Positions 38,140 through 49,800 are shown, counted from the first letter of the stretch. The stretch is DNA of 64,000 nucleotides from Physella acuta (GCF_028476545.1 NW_026732674.1:580001-644000), one strand, 5' to 3'. Numbers and translations are program-made. The notes: generated by a model not told the origin, from the sequence alone.

Positions 38140-39628
38140 AGAGCCGGCTATAATGTGGCATACCGTGGAACAGTAGAGCCGGCTATACCGTGGAACAGTA
38201 GAGCCGGCTATACCGTGGAACAGTAGAGCCGGCTATACCGTGGAACAGTAGAGCCGGCTATACCGTGGAATACCGTGGAACAGTAGAGCCGGCTATACCG
38301 TGGAATACCGTGGTACTGTAGAGCCGGCTATACCGTGGAACAGTAGATCCGGCTATACCGTGGAATACCGTGGAACAGTAGAGCCGGCTATACCGTGGAA
38401 TACCGTGGAACAGTAGAGCCGGCTATACCGTGGAACAGTAGAGCCGGCTATACCGTGGAATACCGTGGAACAGTAGAGCCGGCTATACCGTGGAACAGTA
38501 GAGCCGGCTATACCGTGGAATACCGTGGTACTGTAGAGCCGGCTATACCGTGGAACAGTAGATCCGGCTATACCGTGGAATACCGTGGAACAGTAGAGCC
38601 GGCTATACCGTGGAATACCGTGGAACAGTAGAGCCGGCTATACCGTGGAACAGTAGAGCCGGCTATACCGTGGAATACCGTGGAACAGTAGAGCCGGCTA
38701 TACCGTGGAACAGTAGAGCCGGCTATACCGTGGAATACCGTGGAACAGTAGAGCCGGCTATACCGTGGAACAGTGGAGCCGGCTATACCGTGGAATACCG
38801 TGGTACTGTAGAGCCGGCTATACCGTGGAACAGTAGAGCCGGCTATACCGTGGAATACCGTGGAACAGTAGAGCCGGCTATACCGTGGAATAGTAGAGCC
38901 GGCTATACCGTGGAACCGTAGAGCCGGCTATACCGTGGAATAGTAGAGCCGGCTATACCGTGGAATACCGTGGAACAGTGGAGCCGGCTATACCGTGGAA
39001 CAGTAGAGCCGGCTATACCGTGGAACAGTAGAGCCGGCTATACCGTGGAATACCGTGGAACAGTAGAGCCGGCTATACCGTGGAATACCGTGGAACAGTG
39101 GAGCCGGCTATACCGTGGAACAGTAGAGCAGGCTATACCGTGGAATACCGTGGAACAGTAGAGCCGGCTATACCGTGGAATACCGTGGAACAGTAGAGCC
39201 GGCTATACCGTGGAATACCGTGGAACAGTAGAGCCGGCTATACCGTGGAACAGTAGAGCCGGCTATACCGTGGAATACCGTGGAACAGTAGAGCCGGCTA
39301 TACCGTGGAACAGTAGAGCCGGCTATACCGTGGAATACCGTGGAACAGTAGAGCCGGCTATACCGTGGAACAGTAGAGCCGGCTATACCGTGGAATACCG
39401 TGGAACAGTAGAGCCGGCTATACCGTGGAACAGTAGAGCCGGCTATACCGTGGAATACCGTGGAACAGTAGAGCCGGCTATACCGTGGAACAGTAGAGCC
39501 GGCTATACCGTGGAACAGTAGAGCCGGCTATACCGTGGAATAGCGTGGAACAGTAGAGCCGGCTATACCGTGGAATACCGTGGAACAGTAGAGCCGGCTA
39601 TACCGTGGAATACCGTGGAACAGTAGAG
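38140..39628. repeat. 25/35-bp minisatellite with a 60-bp higher-order unit
   Basis: The basic 25-mer is TACCGTGGAACAGTAGAGCC plus GGCTA. A 35-bp form carries an extra TACCGTGGAA. One 25-mer plus one 35-mer alternate as a 60-bp higher-order unit, which is almost perfectly regular from about 39210 to 39520. Each unit contains the palindrome AGCCGGCT. The frames encoding YRGTVEPAIPWNSRAGYTVE repeats stay open only because 60 is a multiple of three. Confidence 0.95.
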
Positions 39629-39699
39629 AAGAAAATATGAGCGTGGGCCTGGTGAGGCTAGTAGCCAGTAGTACAGGAAGAGTTTTTGGCGGATCAAGT

Positions 39700-40240
39700 T
39701 TAGCATATAAGTTCACCAATTTTAGCTTATAAGTTCATCAAGTTTAGCATATAAGTTTACCAATTTTAGAATATAAGTTCATCAAGTTTAGCATATAAGT
39801 TTACCAATTTTAGCTTATAAGTTCATCAAGTTTAGCATATAAGTTTACCAATTTTAGCATTTAAGTTTATACATTTTTGCATACAAGTTCATCAATTTTA
39901 GCATATAAGTTCACCAATTTTTGCATTCAAGTTTACCAATTTTAGCATATAATTTCACCAATTTTAGCATATAAGTCACCAATTTTAGCATTTAAGTTCA
40001 CCAATTTTAGAATATCAGTTCACCAATTTTAGCATATAAGTCCATCTATTTTAGCTTATATTTTATAAGTTCATTAACTTTAGTTCATATAAGTTTAACA
40101 ATTTTAGCATTTAATTTAAGTTCACCAATTTTAGCATTTAAGTTTACCAATTTTAGCATATAAGTTCACCAATTTTAGCATTCAAGTTCACCAATTTTAG
40201 CATATAAGTTTACCAATTTCAGCATATAAGTTCATCTGAC
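39700..40240. repeat. 22-bp minisatellite
   Basis: About 24 units of AGCATATAAGTTCACCAATT plus TT, with common variants TTCATCAAG, TTTACC and ATTTAAG. It begins within about 80 bases of the previous array. Confidence 0.93.
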
Positions 40241-40930
40241 TTGTAACTCCACTTCTGAAAAAGTTAAAGGCTTCCAAAAATGTGTGTGCGTGTGTGTTAT
40301 GTATTCTAGAACATCAAATTTTTTGTTACCAAAAATCAACTGGCCTCTAGATCCAAGCAATAATTGATTTTGAAAATTGTCATTAAACTTAACGCATGTT
40401 GAAATTATCAATTACTACACATAGATCTATATTCGATTTGAAAAAAACACTGTCGTAAAATAAAAGAAAAATTTAAAAGGACTAGTATGTCAAGCTCTTA
40501 AAAACGAAAAATTAAAACTTTTAGAAATAACCAAACTTTAAATACTTAAAAAAAAAAACACCTTCAATGAGCGAAGAGGAACAAGCAACAGGAAATATGA
40601 AGGCTGTCAATGTAACTAAACCGTTAAGTCGACGCCACTAACTCCAGAAGCTTGCCTTCAAGACAAGCGTCACCGCCGTGTATTCAACAGCAGATACTGG
40701 GATGTCAAAATATTTTGTTTTACACTCGCTCATAACTGCCCCGGCAGTGAGGTGTTAGGAGCAGAGTGACCGCAACATGGATATTGTGTTGAACTTTACG
40801 AGAGGGTTCTAGCGAACGTGTCAGACTTGATTTTTCTTTCAGTAGCGTTCCTTTTCCCGGCGCATTACAATATTCGACAGTTTGTTCCGTTGGTTTCAAA
40901 CAAATTACTGGGTTGGCTTTTTAGTTGGTG
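40241..40930. other. Spacer, no gene seen
   Basis: AT-rich to about 40560, then a more balanced 300-base block (40570-40870) without recognisable exon signals. Confidence 0.35.
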
Positions 40931-40934
40931 TCGA

Positions 40935-41215
40935 TGCGAGTCCGTCCTGCACACGCCTTATGCCAGTATGTAATTTAATTTTTGGCGCCCGATGCGATTC
41001 TGTTCTGTTCTGTAATGCTGGCGCTTGATGCGAGTCTCTAATGTTAGCGCCCGATGCGATTCTGTCCTGTTCTGTAATGTTGGTGCCCGATGCGAGTCTC
41101 TAATGTTGACGCCCGATGCGATTCTGTCCTGTTGGCGCCCGGCCCGGTTCGTGTCTGTAACGTTAGCGCCCGATGCGAGTTTGTAATATCGGCGCCCGAT
41201 GCGAGTCTATCCTGT
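40935..41215. repeat. Degenerate tandem repeat of about 35-40 bp
   Basis: Six to seven units containing GGCGCCCGATGCGANTCTGT and TAATGTT. CpG-rich and irregular in length. Confidence 0.75.
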
Positions 41216-41485
41216 TGCATTTTTGCTCTCAGTCCTGCTGAGATATACAACTACTTACCGCAATAACTCGAGTCGTTAACTATTCAATTTAATTAATTTA
41301 AAAACGGTAACAACATTTTTTCACATTGGCCGTTTAATAACAACATTTTAATAAAAGAATTGAGTAGTAAAGACATAGCAGTAACACAGAATTCAAAAAT
41401 TTGGAATAAAGAAATAATATAACTTAGTTATAAATACAAAACGAGATCGAATAAGAATATAATAATAGATGAATGAGAAACGTTG

Positions 41486-41617
41486 CTATGAGTCAGTTAA
41501 GGAGGTCATTAAATAATGTTTGTTAAGTTTAGTTTCGAACACATGTTCATATACAAATAGTTTTATTTTATTAGGAAGATTGTTCCACAAATTAGAACCA
41601 GAGTAGGCGAATGTTCT
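41486..41617 (-). mobile_element. 3' end of a LINE reverse-transcriptase ORF
   Basis: Minus strand, 43 codons plus stop at 41488-41486. Begins RTFAYSGSNLWNNLPNKIK, the Y-S-G-x3-L-W-N-x-L-P motif characteristic of the C-terminal tail of non-LTR reverse transcriptases of the Jockey/CR1/L2 type. The upstream RT domain is absent, as expected for a 5'-truncated copy. A related tail lies in copy 2 of the duplication. Confidence 0.68.
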
Positions 41618-41786
41618 TTAATTCAAGAATAAAACAGAGCAACTTTGACCAGATGGATAAAAAAAAGCTTGTACATTTTCTGTCATGTCGTATTGATGAT
41701 TATGGCAGTCTTGTCATCTCAGACATAACCGTCCATTGCAAGGACTTTCTTGAGCGAATGTCCTTGCATCTGGAGGCAGCCGTCTC

Positions 41787-41967
41787 CCCAACGTGAATCA
41801 GGTACCCATCAGAGCTGGGTGGACTCAGAGACCTTCTACAGACTCAAACCTGGGACCCGAACTCGAGACTTGCGGTGTAGCAGTCATACCATGGGCCATC
41901 GGTTTGTTGAGCTACAGGAACAAAACCGTGCCCAGCGCTAGCAGGAGCCAACTCAATGGGGCGTCAG
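41787..41967 (-). mobile_element. SINE fragment inserted in duplication copy 1
   Basis: Reversed SINE blocks CAGGTACCCATCAGAGCTGG, GTGGACTCAGAGACC and GGACCCGAACTCGAGAC are inserted between GCCGTC and AGTGTG of the duplicated segment. The uninterrupted sequence is present at about 63580-63590. CGTC on both sides may be a short target duplication. The last about 60 bases do not match the SINE. Confidence 0.62.
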
Positions 41968-42492
41968 TGTGAAGGGAAATCTGAAAGTTTCAGGCTGTAG
42001 CTGGGAATCCCCTTTGTATTTGTTTCATCTCTAGACTCTAGAGACTTTCGGGATTTGTTCGATGACGTGCTTACTTAATGTGTTTGGTTCCGTGACGTCT
42101 TAACTTAATGTGTTTGGCCGAGGCATTTAGAAATGTGTGTGCTACAGTCCTAGTTACTCATGTAATAGCTTTTAAAACATTCAACGGCGTGTTCACTTCT
42201 ATCTACACTAGTTACGCATCCAATGCATTCTAAATGGTCACTTTCCAACACCCAATAAAAAAAAAGCTTACGCAACAAAAAGAAACACAGCAAACCATTT
42301 TAATTCACACTAAATGGTCAGAAATTCTACCACCAATTTGAAGTTTGAAAAACAAAGAGGGCTATACTGTTGCACAATGACGAATATTGAATGCTACTAG
42401 ATCTAGATAGATATGAAAATAGACGTGGAATAGGTATCAACGAATATAACTACCGAAATACCGCAAAATGTGAATGATTACTGGTGGATTGT

Positions 42493-42746
42493 ATGGGACG
42501 GCGTGGCCTTGCGGTGGAGCGCTAGACTGCTAACCCGATAGTTTCAAGTTCGAAACCGGGTTCAAGTTAGTGGAACGTCCCTGAGTCCACCCAACTCTGA
42601 TGGGTACCTAACTCACGTTAGGAAAAATAAAGGCGGCTGGGCATAGTGCTGACCACATTATCCCATTGAATGCCGAGGTCTAGAAACACATGAACTCTAC
42701 TTCATCTGCCCAATGGATCCTTCGGAAAGAGGAACCTTTACTTACT
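42493..42746 (+). mobile_element. Complete tRNA-derived SINE, reference copy
   Basis: 254 bp flanked by a perfect 15-bp target duplication TTACTGGTGGATTGT (42478-42492 and 42747-42761). Polymerase III A-box-like TGGCCTTGCGG at 42504-42514 and B-box AGTTCGAAACC at 42547-42557 are spaced as in a tRNA. The body has CACCCAACTCTGATGGGTAC, the tail domain has GAACTCTACTTCATCTGCCC, and the end has CTTTACTTACT. This copy defines the family for the six other copies in the window. Confidence 0.88.
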
Positions 42747-42974
42747 TTACTGGTGGATTGTTATTAAAATTTAGACGCAGGCTTATTCTGTAAACGGTAT
42801 GCTCTTTTTAAAATAAAACAAAAAAGTCTGCAGACATAAAAACACATTTTAAACTACCACCATACTCCATCCCGACCCCTACTTTATACGCACGCGCCGT
42901 CTCCGACCCCCCCCCCCCCTTCTCACATGCTTCTTTACGACACAATGGAAAAATAATCCCCCTTATAAATCGAT

Positions 42975-43460
42975 ACTAACGTAAAAGTGTAACACAGACG
43001 GCAGTTTTTGTACAGATGCGAACATAATTGAAGAAGGAAACAAAAATTTAAAAAACAAGTTAATAAAAAGTCTAGTGACAATTTAAGCGCAATTTCCTTA
43101 TGTTATCTAAAAATAGCTCTATCGTAGCGTAAAGCACACACGGGGACAAAACACAAGACGTATAATGCTGGGGTGCGTTCAAGCTAGGAGAACGATGTAG
43201 GTGTTTATGTAATTTTTTTTTTAAAAATTGTGACCGAACGAAAGGATATTTTTGAAAACTTTCTTCGGCAATATTGTTCTAAATTATGGCAGAAATCGAT
43301 TGGTAAATGTCGCTAAGTGATCTGGTTGCCGAGATATGGGCCAAAAAACAGCATTTTTTTGAGGTTTTTTGGCTTTTCCGGGAAAACCAGGAAGGAATTC
43401 CGGGAATTTTTTTTGGCCCACAATCATCCTTGGAACTTGCTTATTTTATATGTAGACTCT
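42975..43460 (-). repeat. Interspersed repeat, inverted copy
   Basis: Reverse complement matches 58060-58330 and 58370-58565: the GTCTAGTGACAATTTAAGCG and CAATTTCCTTATGTTATCT words, then GCCGAGATATGGGCCAAAAA, GGAATTCCGGGAATTTTTTT and GGCCCACAATCATCCTTGGA. The class is unknown and no coding frame is seen. Confidence 0.68.
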
Positions 43461-43480
43461 TGCAAGTGTTTAGTATAAAG

Positions 43481-43560
<80 letters not shown>
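43481..43560. repeat. (AT)n microsatellite
   Basis: About 80 bases of uninterrupted AT, directly beside the interspersed repeat. Confidence 0.96.
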
Positions 43561-43564
<4 letters not shown>

Positions 43565-43641
43565 TAAAATTAATTTATTATGCGACAAATTTATATTTCT
43601 AAACTACAAATGTATCAACTAAACCCATTATAACTTTAAGG

Positions 43642-43730
43642 CAGTGCCGTAGCTACCGTAAAGCTAGCGTAAGCAAGGCTTAGGGGCCCAAGACACATAG
43701 TGGCCCTTTACCCTCTTAAAAAAAAATTTT
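43642..43730 (+). mobile_element. Possible hAT element 5' end
   Basis: CAGTGCCGTAGCTACCG followed by AGGGGCCCAAGACACATAGT resembles hAT termini in the window, but no 3' terminus or target duplication was found. A G-run of about 25 bases follows at 43858-43883. Confidence 0.3.
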
Positions 43731-44034
43731 AAATCTTTTTATTGGAATTTTAAATTTTTTTTTATATAAATAATTTTAAAAAGGAAAAGGTTTAAAGTTC
43801 CAAAAAATCCCATAGTCCATTCCAACTGTACAGGCATTATGATTCAGTGGAGAGGGGTGGGGGGGGGGGGGGGGGGGGGGTTGGGGTCGAACACGGCCCA
43901 TCCGTAAAAATAACAATACAGGCTTTGTCTTGCAACTGTCTGCACTGCCTGAATCCATCCTACTAAACAGCAATGATGACAACTGAACCATTAAAATGAC
44001 AACCATGGACAGTGTTTTCACAACGAAGTCCAAC

Positions 44035-44158
44035 ATTTATCAATGTTTTATAGTCCAACATTTATCAATGTTTTATAGTCCAACATTTATCAATGTTTTA
44101 TAGTCCAACATTTATCAATGTTTTATAGTCCAACATTTATAAATGTTTTATACTAATT
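44035..44158. repeat. 25-bp tandem repeat, five units
   Basis: Five almost identical copies of ATAGTCCAACATTTATCAAT plus GTTTT. The last two units show single changes. Confidence 0.92.
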
Positions 44159-44569
44159 TTTACCTTAATGACATTTTATTTTTTTAATCTAATTAATCTT
44201 TAATCAATATGACAGCACTAACACCATAAGTTTTTGGTTTTCATCCAATCGCCAAGAATTTTAGAAAGTCGTTGAGACACTTTTTTTGAAAAGGTGCTTG
44301 AAAGAAACTCAGACTTTTGAGAAGGTTTCTGCCATTACATTTTAATTTTATTTCGGAGGGCAATCCCGGCACTAAGGCGGTCCGGTTTGCCACCCAGAGT
44401 CTCCCAGCCGCTATCTTTGCACCCTGCTATCCATTTATTGGGTGTCCGCCGCATCGGGTCAGCGTTACTAATTGATCCAGCAATCTAACTGCATAGGCGC
44501 ATTAGCCGGCGCCCCGGCGGTCATGTAACACGGTATTCGTTTTAACGAGCGCCATACGCTAGGGATACG
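44159..44569. other. Old repeat-like flank of the Ty3 element
   Basis: AT-rich, then a GC-rich part (44350-44569) with CGGCACTAAGGCGGTCC. It continues on the far side of the LTR element at 49321, so this is the pre-insertion sequence. No gene is seen. Confidence 0.4.
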
Positions 44570-44775
44570 TGTAATATAGTGAGAATTGTGAAGTCAAGGG
44601 AACTCACTCTTCTTGTATTAGTATTATATTTATGCTGTTATCTTGAGTGATGTCCCTTATATGTATATATATTTTTGTATCTCGTCACTTCCGCCCTCTC
44701 TCGTTTCTATCATGTTAGTTGAGGCCAATAAACGTTTTATATACAATCACATGCTTCTATCGTCAATCTATTACA
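44570..44775 (+). repeat. 5' LTR
   Basis: 206 bp, from TGTAATATAGTGAGAATTG to AATCTATTACA, giving TG...CA ends. Contains a TATATATAT-rich stretch and AATAAA at about 44726, which are plausible promoter and polyadenylation signals. Confidence 0.94.
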
Positions 44776-44777
44776 TC

Positions 44778-44790
44778 TGGCGACGAGGAT
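44778..44790 (+). promoter_or_regulatory. Primer binding site, tRNA-Ser
   Basis: TGGCGACGAGGAT begins two bases after the 5' LTR. It is the exact complement of a typical animal tRNA-Ser 3' end (ATCCTCGTCG plus CCA). Confidence 0.8.
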
Positions 44791-44868
44791 AAATAATCCA
44801 CTAGAAAGAGCATATGCTTACTTAAAAAGGAGCTTGCTAGAGCATATTGGCTAAGTATTTCTAGAATA

Positions 44869-47800
44869 ATGGCGCTGTATGGCCAAATAAAAGAATTTGA
44901 TTCGAATGATGAAACCATTCATGATTATCTAGATAGGTTAAGCTTTTACCTTGAAGCTAACGACGTGATGATAGAAGCCAAAAAGAGAGCTGTTTTGTTA
45001 ACAGTCATAGGGCCTCAACAATTTAGGCTATTAAAGGACTTATTCGCACCAGCTAGTCTAACTACCAAGAGCTTTAACGAGCTGAGCAAACTGCTAACAG
45101 ACCACCATGCGCCTGTACCATCAAAGTTTCTGTGTAGAGCTAGATTTGACGGTAGGACTCGTCAACCAAACGAGTCAATATCAGAATATGTTGCTGCTTT
45201 ACGTCATTTAAGTAGATTCTGTGAATTTGGAGAAACGCTGTCTGACAGACTATGTGAAAAGTTTGTGACAGGTGTAAACAGCCCTGATGTTCAAAGAAAG
45301 TTGCTGCTCGAGTCAGATCTAACATTAGAAAAAGCAATACAACTTGCAACTTCATTCCAGCAGTCATCTGAGGCGGCGAGATCTCTAGCACCCTCAGGGA
45401 TCCATGCAGTAAACAGCAGGTTAGTCAACAAACACCAACCCCATCAGAGCATTTCAACTTATGCTAAACAGCCTGCACGTTCAAATCCTAGATCTAAATC
45501 TAGTAATAATTATCAAAAATGTCATCGATGCAAAGGTCCCCATGCATCTCATCGATGCAAGTTCAAATTAGCAACTTGTTATAAGTGCAGTAAGCAAGGT
45601 CACATTGCCAAGGCCTGCTTTGCAAAGTCTTCGTCTGTTGCTAAATCTAGCCAGTCAAGACAGTACCGCAACCAAAGGCAGCACTATGTTAACTCTCACC
45701 AAGACTACCTAACCCAACCAATGAACCACTCTACCTGTGAAAATGCTCAAACTGATTCGCAGCCGGATTTCAACCTGTTCTCTGTGAAATCAATAAGTCA
45801 TGCTCCCATCAATGTACTAGTTAATATTAACGGTAAGAGCATCAGCTTCCAAATTGACACTGGAGCATCTCTAACAGTCATCACAAAGAAGGACTTTGAC
45901 GCTGTCACTGGAGGATCAGTGCCTCTACAACCATGTCACAAGTGTCTAACAACATACACTGGTGACAATGTTCCGGTGATAGGAGAGTGTATGGTTCATG
46001 TAAGTTATTATGGTCAAAGTGTTAAACTTCCTCTTCTTGTGGTTGAAGGAAATGGACCACCATTACTAGGTAGGAACTGGTTAGTTGATCTTAAGTTAAA
46101 TTGGGAGAGTATATTTTCAGTGATCAAAGCAAGAGAATCTAGTTTTACTTCAATAGATAAAGTTATATCTGAAAATGAAAGTGTTTTTGGTAATTCAGGA
46201 TTACTAAATGATAGAACAGTGAAGATAAGCATTAAAGACACAAATCCAAGATACTGCAAAGCTAGAGTTCCGCCTTATGCAATGAGGGATAAAATTGAAA
46301 ATGAGCTAAGTAGATTGGAATCTAATGGCATCATAAAGAAGGTAGACTATTCCGATTGGGCAACGCCCATTGTGCCAGTGTTAAAGAAGGATGGTTCTGT
46401 AAGAATTTGTGGAGACTATAAAGCTACACTGAATAAGCAAATAGAGCTAAATAGGTACCCTATTCCTAACATTGAGGAAATTTCTTTGAATTTGGCAGGA
46501 GGAGACAAATTCACTGAATTAGACTTTAGTCATGCTTACACTCAACTAGAACTGCATCCAGATTCAAAAGTCTATACGACAATAAACACACATAAAGGAC
46601 TCTACCAATATGAAAGACTATGTTTTGGCATATCATCTAGTCCTGGAATTTTCCAAGCTGTCATGGACAGTATTTTTAAGGACATTCCAAATGTTTGTGT
46701 TTACTTTGACAATCTGTACATAACTGGTAAGAATGACACTGAACATCTTAAAACACTAGATAAAGTCTTGAAAATAGTTGGTGAAAAAGGTTTAAAGATA
46801 AACAAAGATAAATGTCAATTCATGCTGACAGAAATTAGTTTTCTTGGTTATATATTAAGTAAGCAAGGTCTCAGACCTCAACCTGAGAAAACAAAAGCCA
46901 TTAAAGAAGCACCCAAACCTGAAAATACCCAACAACTAAGAGCTTTTTTGGGCTTGATAAATTACTATGCAAAGTTCATAGGGAATCTGTCTGGTAGATT
47001 ATCACCACTGTACAAGCTGCTGCAGAAAAATGCAACTTGGCACTGGGGTAAACAACAAGATGCTGCTTTTAATACAGCAAAAGAAGCTTTGTCTTCTGAC
47101 ACCTTACTAACTCACTATGACCCAGGGAAAAGACTTGTCTTGACATGTGATGCTTCACCAGATGGTGTAGGAGCAGTCTTGTCCCACATGGATGAAAAGG
47201 GTGACAGACCCATTGCTTTTGCCAGTAGATCTTTGAACCAGGCTGAGAAAAATTATTCTCAGTTAGATAGGGAAGGCTTAAGCATCATTTTTGGTGTTAA
47301 GAAATTTCATAAGTTTCTGTTTTGTAGGAAGTTCACCATCTTTACAGATCATAAGCCATTGCTAGGTTTATTTGGGGAAAACAAACCCCTGCCTGAGCAT
47401 GCCTCACCAAGAATTCAAAGATGGGCTATCACACTAACTGCATACAATTATGAATTGAAATACAAACCTGGATCTGAGAATAGTGCAGATAGTCTTAGTA
47501 GATTACCTTTAAAAAACCAAAGCCTTAGTTATGTACCAGAAGATGTATTTGTTCTCTTCACTATCATGGATAACTCCAATATAGATGTGAATGATATTAA
47601 AAGAGAAACACAAAAAGATGAGTGCTTAATAAAAGTATATGAGTACTGTAAAAATGGTTGGCCTGAAGAGTCAGTGAATGATGACTTAAAGCCATATACA
47701 ATAAGAAAAACAGAGTTAAGTCTAGAAGATGGATGTATACTATGGGGGTCAAGAGTTATTATCCCCAAAATGTTACAAAAAGAAGTTTTAAGAACTTTAC

Positions 47801-48803
47801 ATGATACTCATCTTGGTTCTTCCAAAATGAAGAGTCTTGCACGCTCGTGGTTCTGGTGGCCACATATGGATGCTGATATTGAAAAATATGTAAAGCTTTG
47901 TTCAAGCTGTGCACAACATGCAAATCAACCAGCTACAGCACCTTTGCAAAATTGGGACTGGCCAATCGAACCATGGAAACGTATACATATAGATTTCGCA
48001 GGACCCTTCATGAACAAAATGTTCTTAATTGTTATTGATTCACATTCTAAGTGGTTAGAAGTTAAAATCATGAACACAATCACTGCAAGTGATACCATTA
48101 TTGAACTTAAGGATTACCTGATCAAATTGTTTCAGATAATGGGCCTAGTTTCACTGCTCATGAGTTTAAACTGTTTTGTGTAGCAAATGGTATTGAGCAT
48201 ATAACCACATCACCCTATCATCCTGCTGGGAATGGTTTGGCTGAAAGAGCAGTAGGCATATTCAAAACCGCTATGGTAAAAATGAGTACCGGTAACAAAT
48301 GTTCTCTCAGAGAAAGAGTAAACAGGTTCTTAGCCAAATACCGCACAACTCCTCATATAACAACAGGTGTTGCACCATGCGAATTGCTATGTGGTAGGAA
48401 AATTAAAACTCATCTTGACCTACTACATCCAACTGTTCAAAGGTCTGTTTCCCAACATCAACATACACAAAAAGTAAATCATGACAAAGCATCCATTGAA
48501 AGAGAATTTGCAGTTAATGATAATGTGTATCTAAGAAATTATGGGAGAAGGGAAAAATGGATACCAGGTCAAATTGTTCAATGTACAGGACCTGTGTCTT
48601 ATAAAGTAAAAACAAATGATGGACTTATTGTCCGTAGACATGCAGACCAGTTAAAAATAACTTGTGCAGATAATAAGTGTGAATCTATCAATGCCACCAA
48701 ATCTGATCAGTTCACACCAACTCAGTTTGTTCCACAACCAAGTTCTGTTGATATGAGTGAACCAAGTAGTCTAGAGTCAGAAAATTTTAAATTCTGGAAT
48801 TAA
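44869..48803 (+). mobile_element. Gag-pol coding region of the Ty3/gypsy element
   Basis: Gag-like N-terminus to about 45500; two zinc knuckles near 45520-45615 (second CYKCSKQGHIAKAC); aspartic protease near 45840-46080 (DTGAS); reverse transcriptase about 46230-46950; RNase H about 47110-47500 (TCDAS, TDHKPL); integrase about 47780-48700 with the His-His-Cys-Cys zinc region and a C-terminal domain. Gag and pol share one frame, as in several Ty3/gypsy lineages. The region is interrupted about once, so it is treated as a fossil. Confidence 0.9.
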
Positions 48804-49096
48804 TGATTTAGATCCTAGACCTCCTGAGATAGAGAATCCATATGGTCAGAATCTTGAGTCACCAAATCAAAAGCCACTGAGAAGGTCAAGCAGGACAATC
48901 AAAGTCCCAAATAAGTTAGACCTATGATTTTAAAGGTCAAAAGGACTTTGACATCATTGTTTTGTATCTTGATTATGTTGTAACATATTGTGCATTGTTT
49001 GTAAGGATGTAATCTACCATAATGTTCATGTTACAATATATTTGGTGATTTTAGGATACTGTAAATTGTTCTATTGAGAGATGTGTTGTGTTTACT

Positions 49097-49109
49097 AAGG
49101 GTAAAGGGA
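49097..49109 (+). promoter_or_regulatory. Polypurine tract
   Basis: AAGGGTAAAGGGA lies immediately before the 3' LTR, the position where plus-strand priming occurs in LTR elements. One T interrupts it. Confidence 0.7.
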
Positions 49110-49315
49110 TGTAATATAGTGAGAATTGTGAAGTCAAGGGAACTCACTCTTCTTGTATTAGTATTATATTTATACTGTTATCTTGAGTGATGTCCCTTAT
49201 ATGTATATATATATTTGTGTCTCGTCACTTCCGCCCTCTCTCGTTTCCATCATGTTAGTTGAGGCCAATAAACGTTTTATATACAATCACATGCTTCTAT
49301 CGTCAATCTATTACA
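49110..49315 (+). repeat. 3' LTR
   Basis: 206 bp, same ends as the 5' LTR and about 98% identical to it. Followed by the target duplication ATACG. Confidence 0.94.
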
Positions 49316-49320
49316 ATACG

Positions 49321-49800
49321 GAGTGATACGAAAACTAAAATCGATTACTAAATCGAACTAGGGGTGTCCTCCAGCGCTTCAGTAGTGGGAAGGTTGGGCG
49401 CCCGAGTTACCCAGCGGATATCTGATTGCAAAAGATCAGTTGATTCTGCGTACTTTAGAGTCACGGATACTACTTGATTTAAAGGTCAATCTGCAACAGT
49501 GGCGGCTTTCGACGCCCCCCCCCCCCGGCGTACAGATGACACCAATCACACGAATATTCTATAAAAGGGACATGGTAGGACTCTACGTTCGATGATTAAA
49601 CCGAACAAAGGGTTGCACCAGGCTACCTATGGTAGTGTAACCAGTCACTCCCCTGACACCTAGGCGGTCACCGAAAGATATTCACCCTCACTATTGCGGA
49701 GGATGATTAACGTACTCTTAATGCTTTCATACAGCACGCTCAAGGGCGTCTACGCGGTATAGTGTGAACAAACCCGCGTCCCGCAACAAGGATCCCAAAA
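49321..49800. repeat. Old interspersed repeat, shared with 61440-61760
   Basis: Shares ACTCCCCTGACACCTAGGCG, GGTAGTGTAACC and GTGTGAACAAACCCGCG-type words, in the same order, with 61440-61720. Strongly diverged and non-coding. A CAGTGGCGG word and C-run at about 49498 look hAT-like but have no partner. Confidence 0.5.

Larger units (their letters stand above)
41430..42380. repeat. Duplicated segment, copy 1
   Basis: Matches 62880-64000 with only scattered mismatches over most of its length, in direct orientation. Copy 1 carries a SINE fragment (41787-41967) absent from copy 2. Copy 2 carries a MITE (63169-63513) absent from copy 1. The right limit cannot be seen because copy 2 runs off the window. 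The unit may itself be an interspersed repeat. Confidence 0.85.
44570..49315 (+). mobile_element. Ty3/gypsy LTR retrotransposon, nearly whole (fossil)
   Basis: 4,746 bp with 206-bp LTRs at both ends and a 5-bp target duplication ATACG (44565-44569 and 49316-49320). Order: LTR, tRNA-Ser primer site, gag-pol region, polypurine tract, LTR. Gag carries zinc knuckles; pol has protease, reverse transcriptase, RNase H and integrase in the Ty3/gypsy order. The LTRs differ at only about 4 of 206 positions, so insertion is fairly recent. The coding region is broken by about one interruption. The tRNA-Ser primer and domain set suggest the Mag-like branch, but that needs a tree. No envelope gene is seen. 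Confidence 0.94.

Noticed and set aside
38395-39521. YRGTVEPAIPWNSRAGYTVE repeat protein
   Set aside because: A 60-bp higher-order unit keeps the frame open. It breaks wherever unit order changes.
49498-49540. CAGTGGCGG followed by a C-run, hAT-like start
   Set aside because: No inverted partner and no target duplication found.
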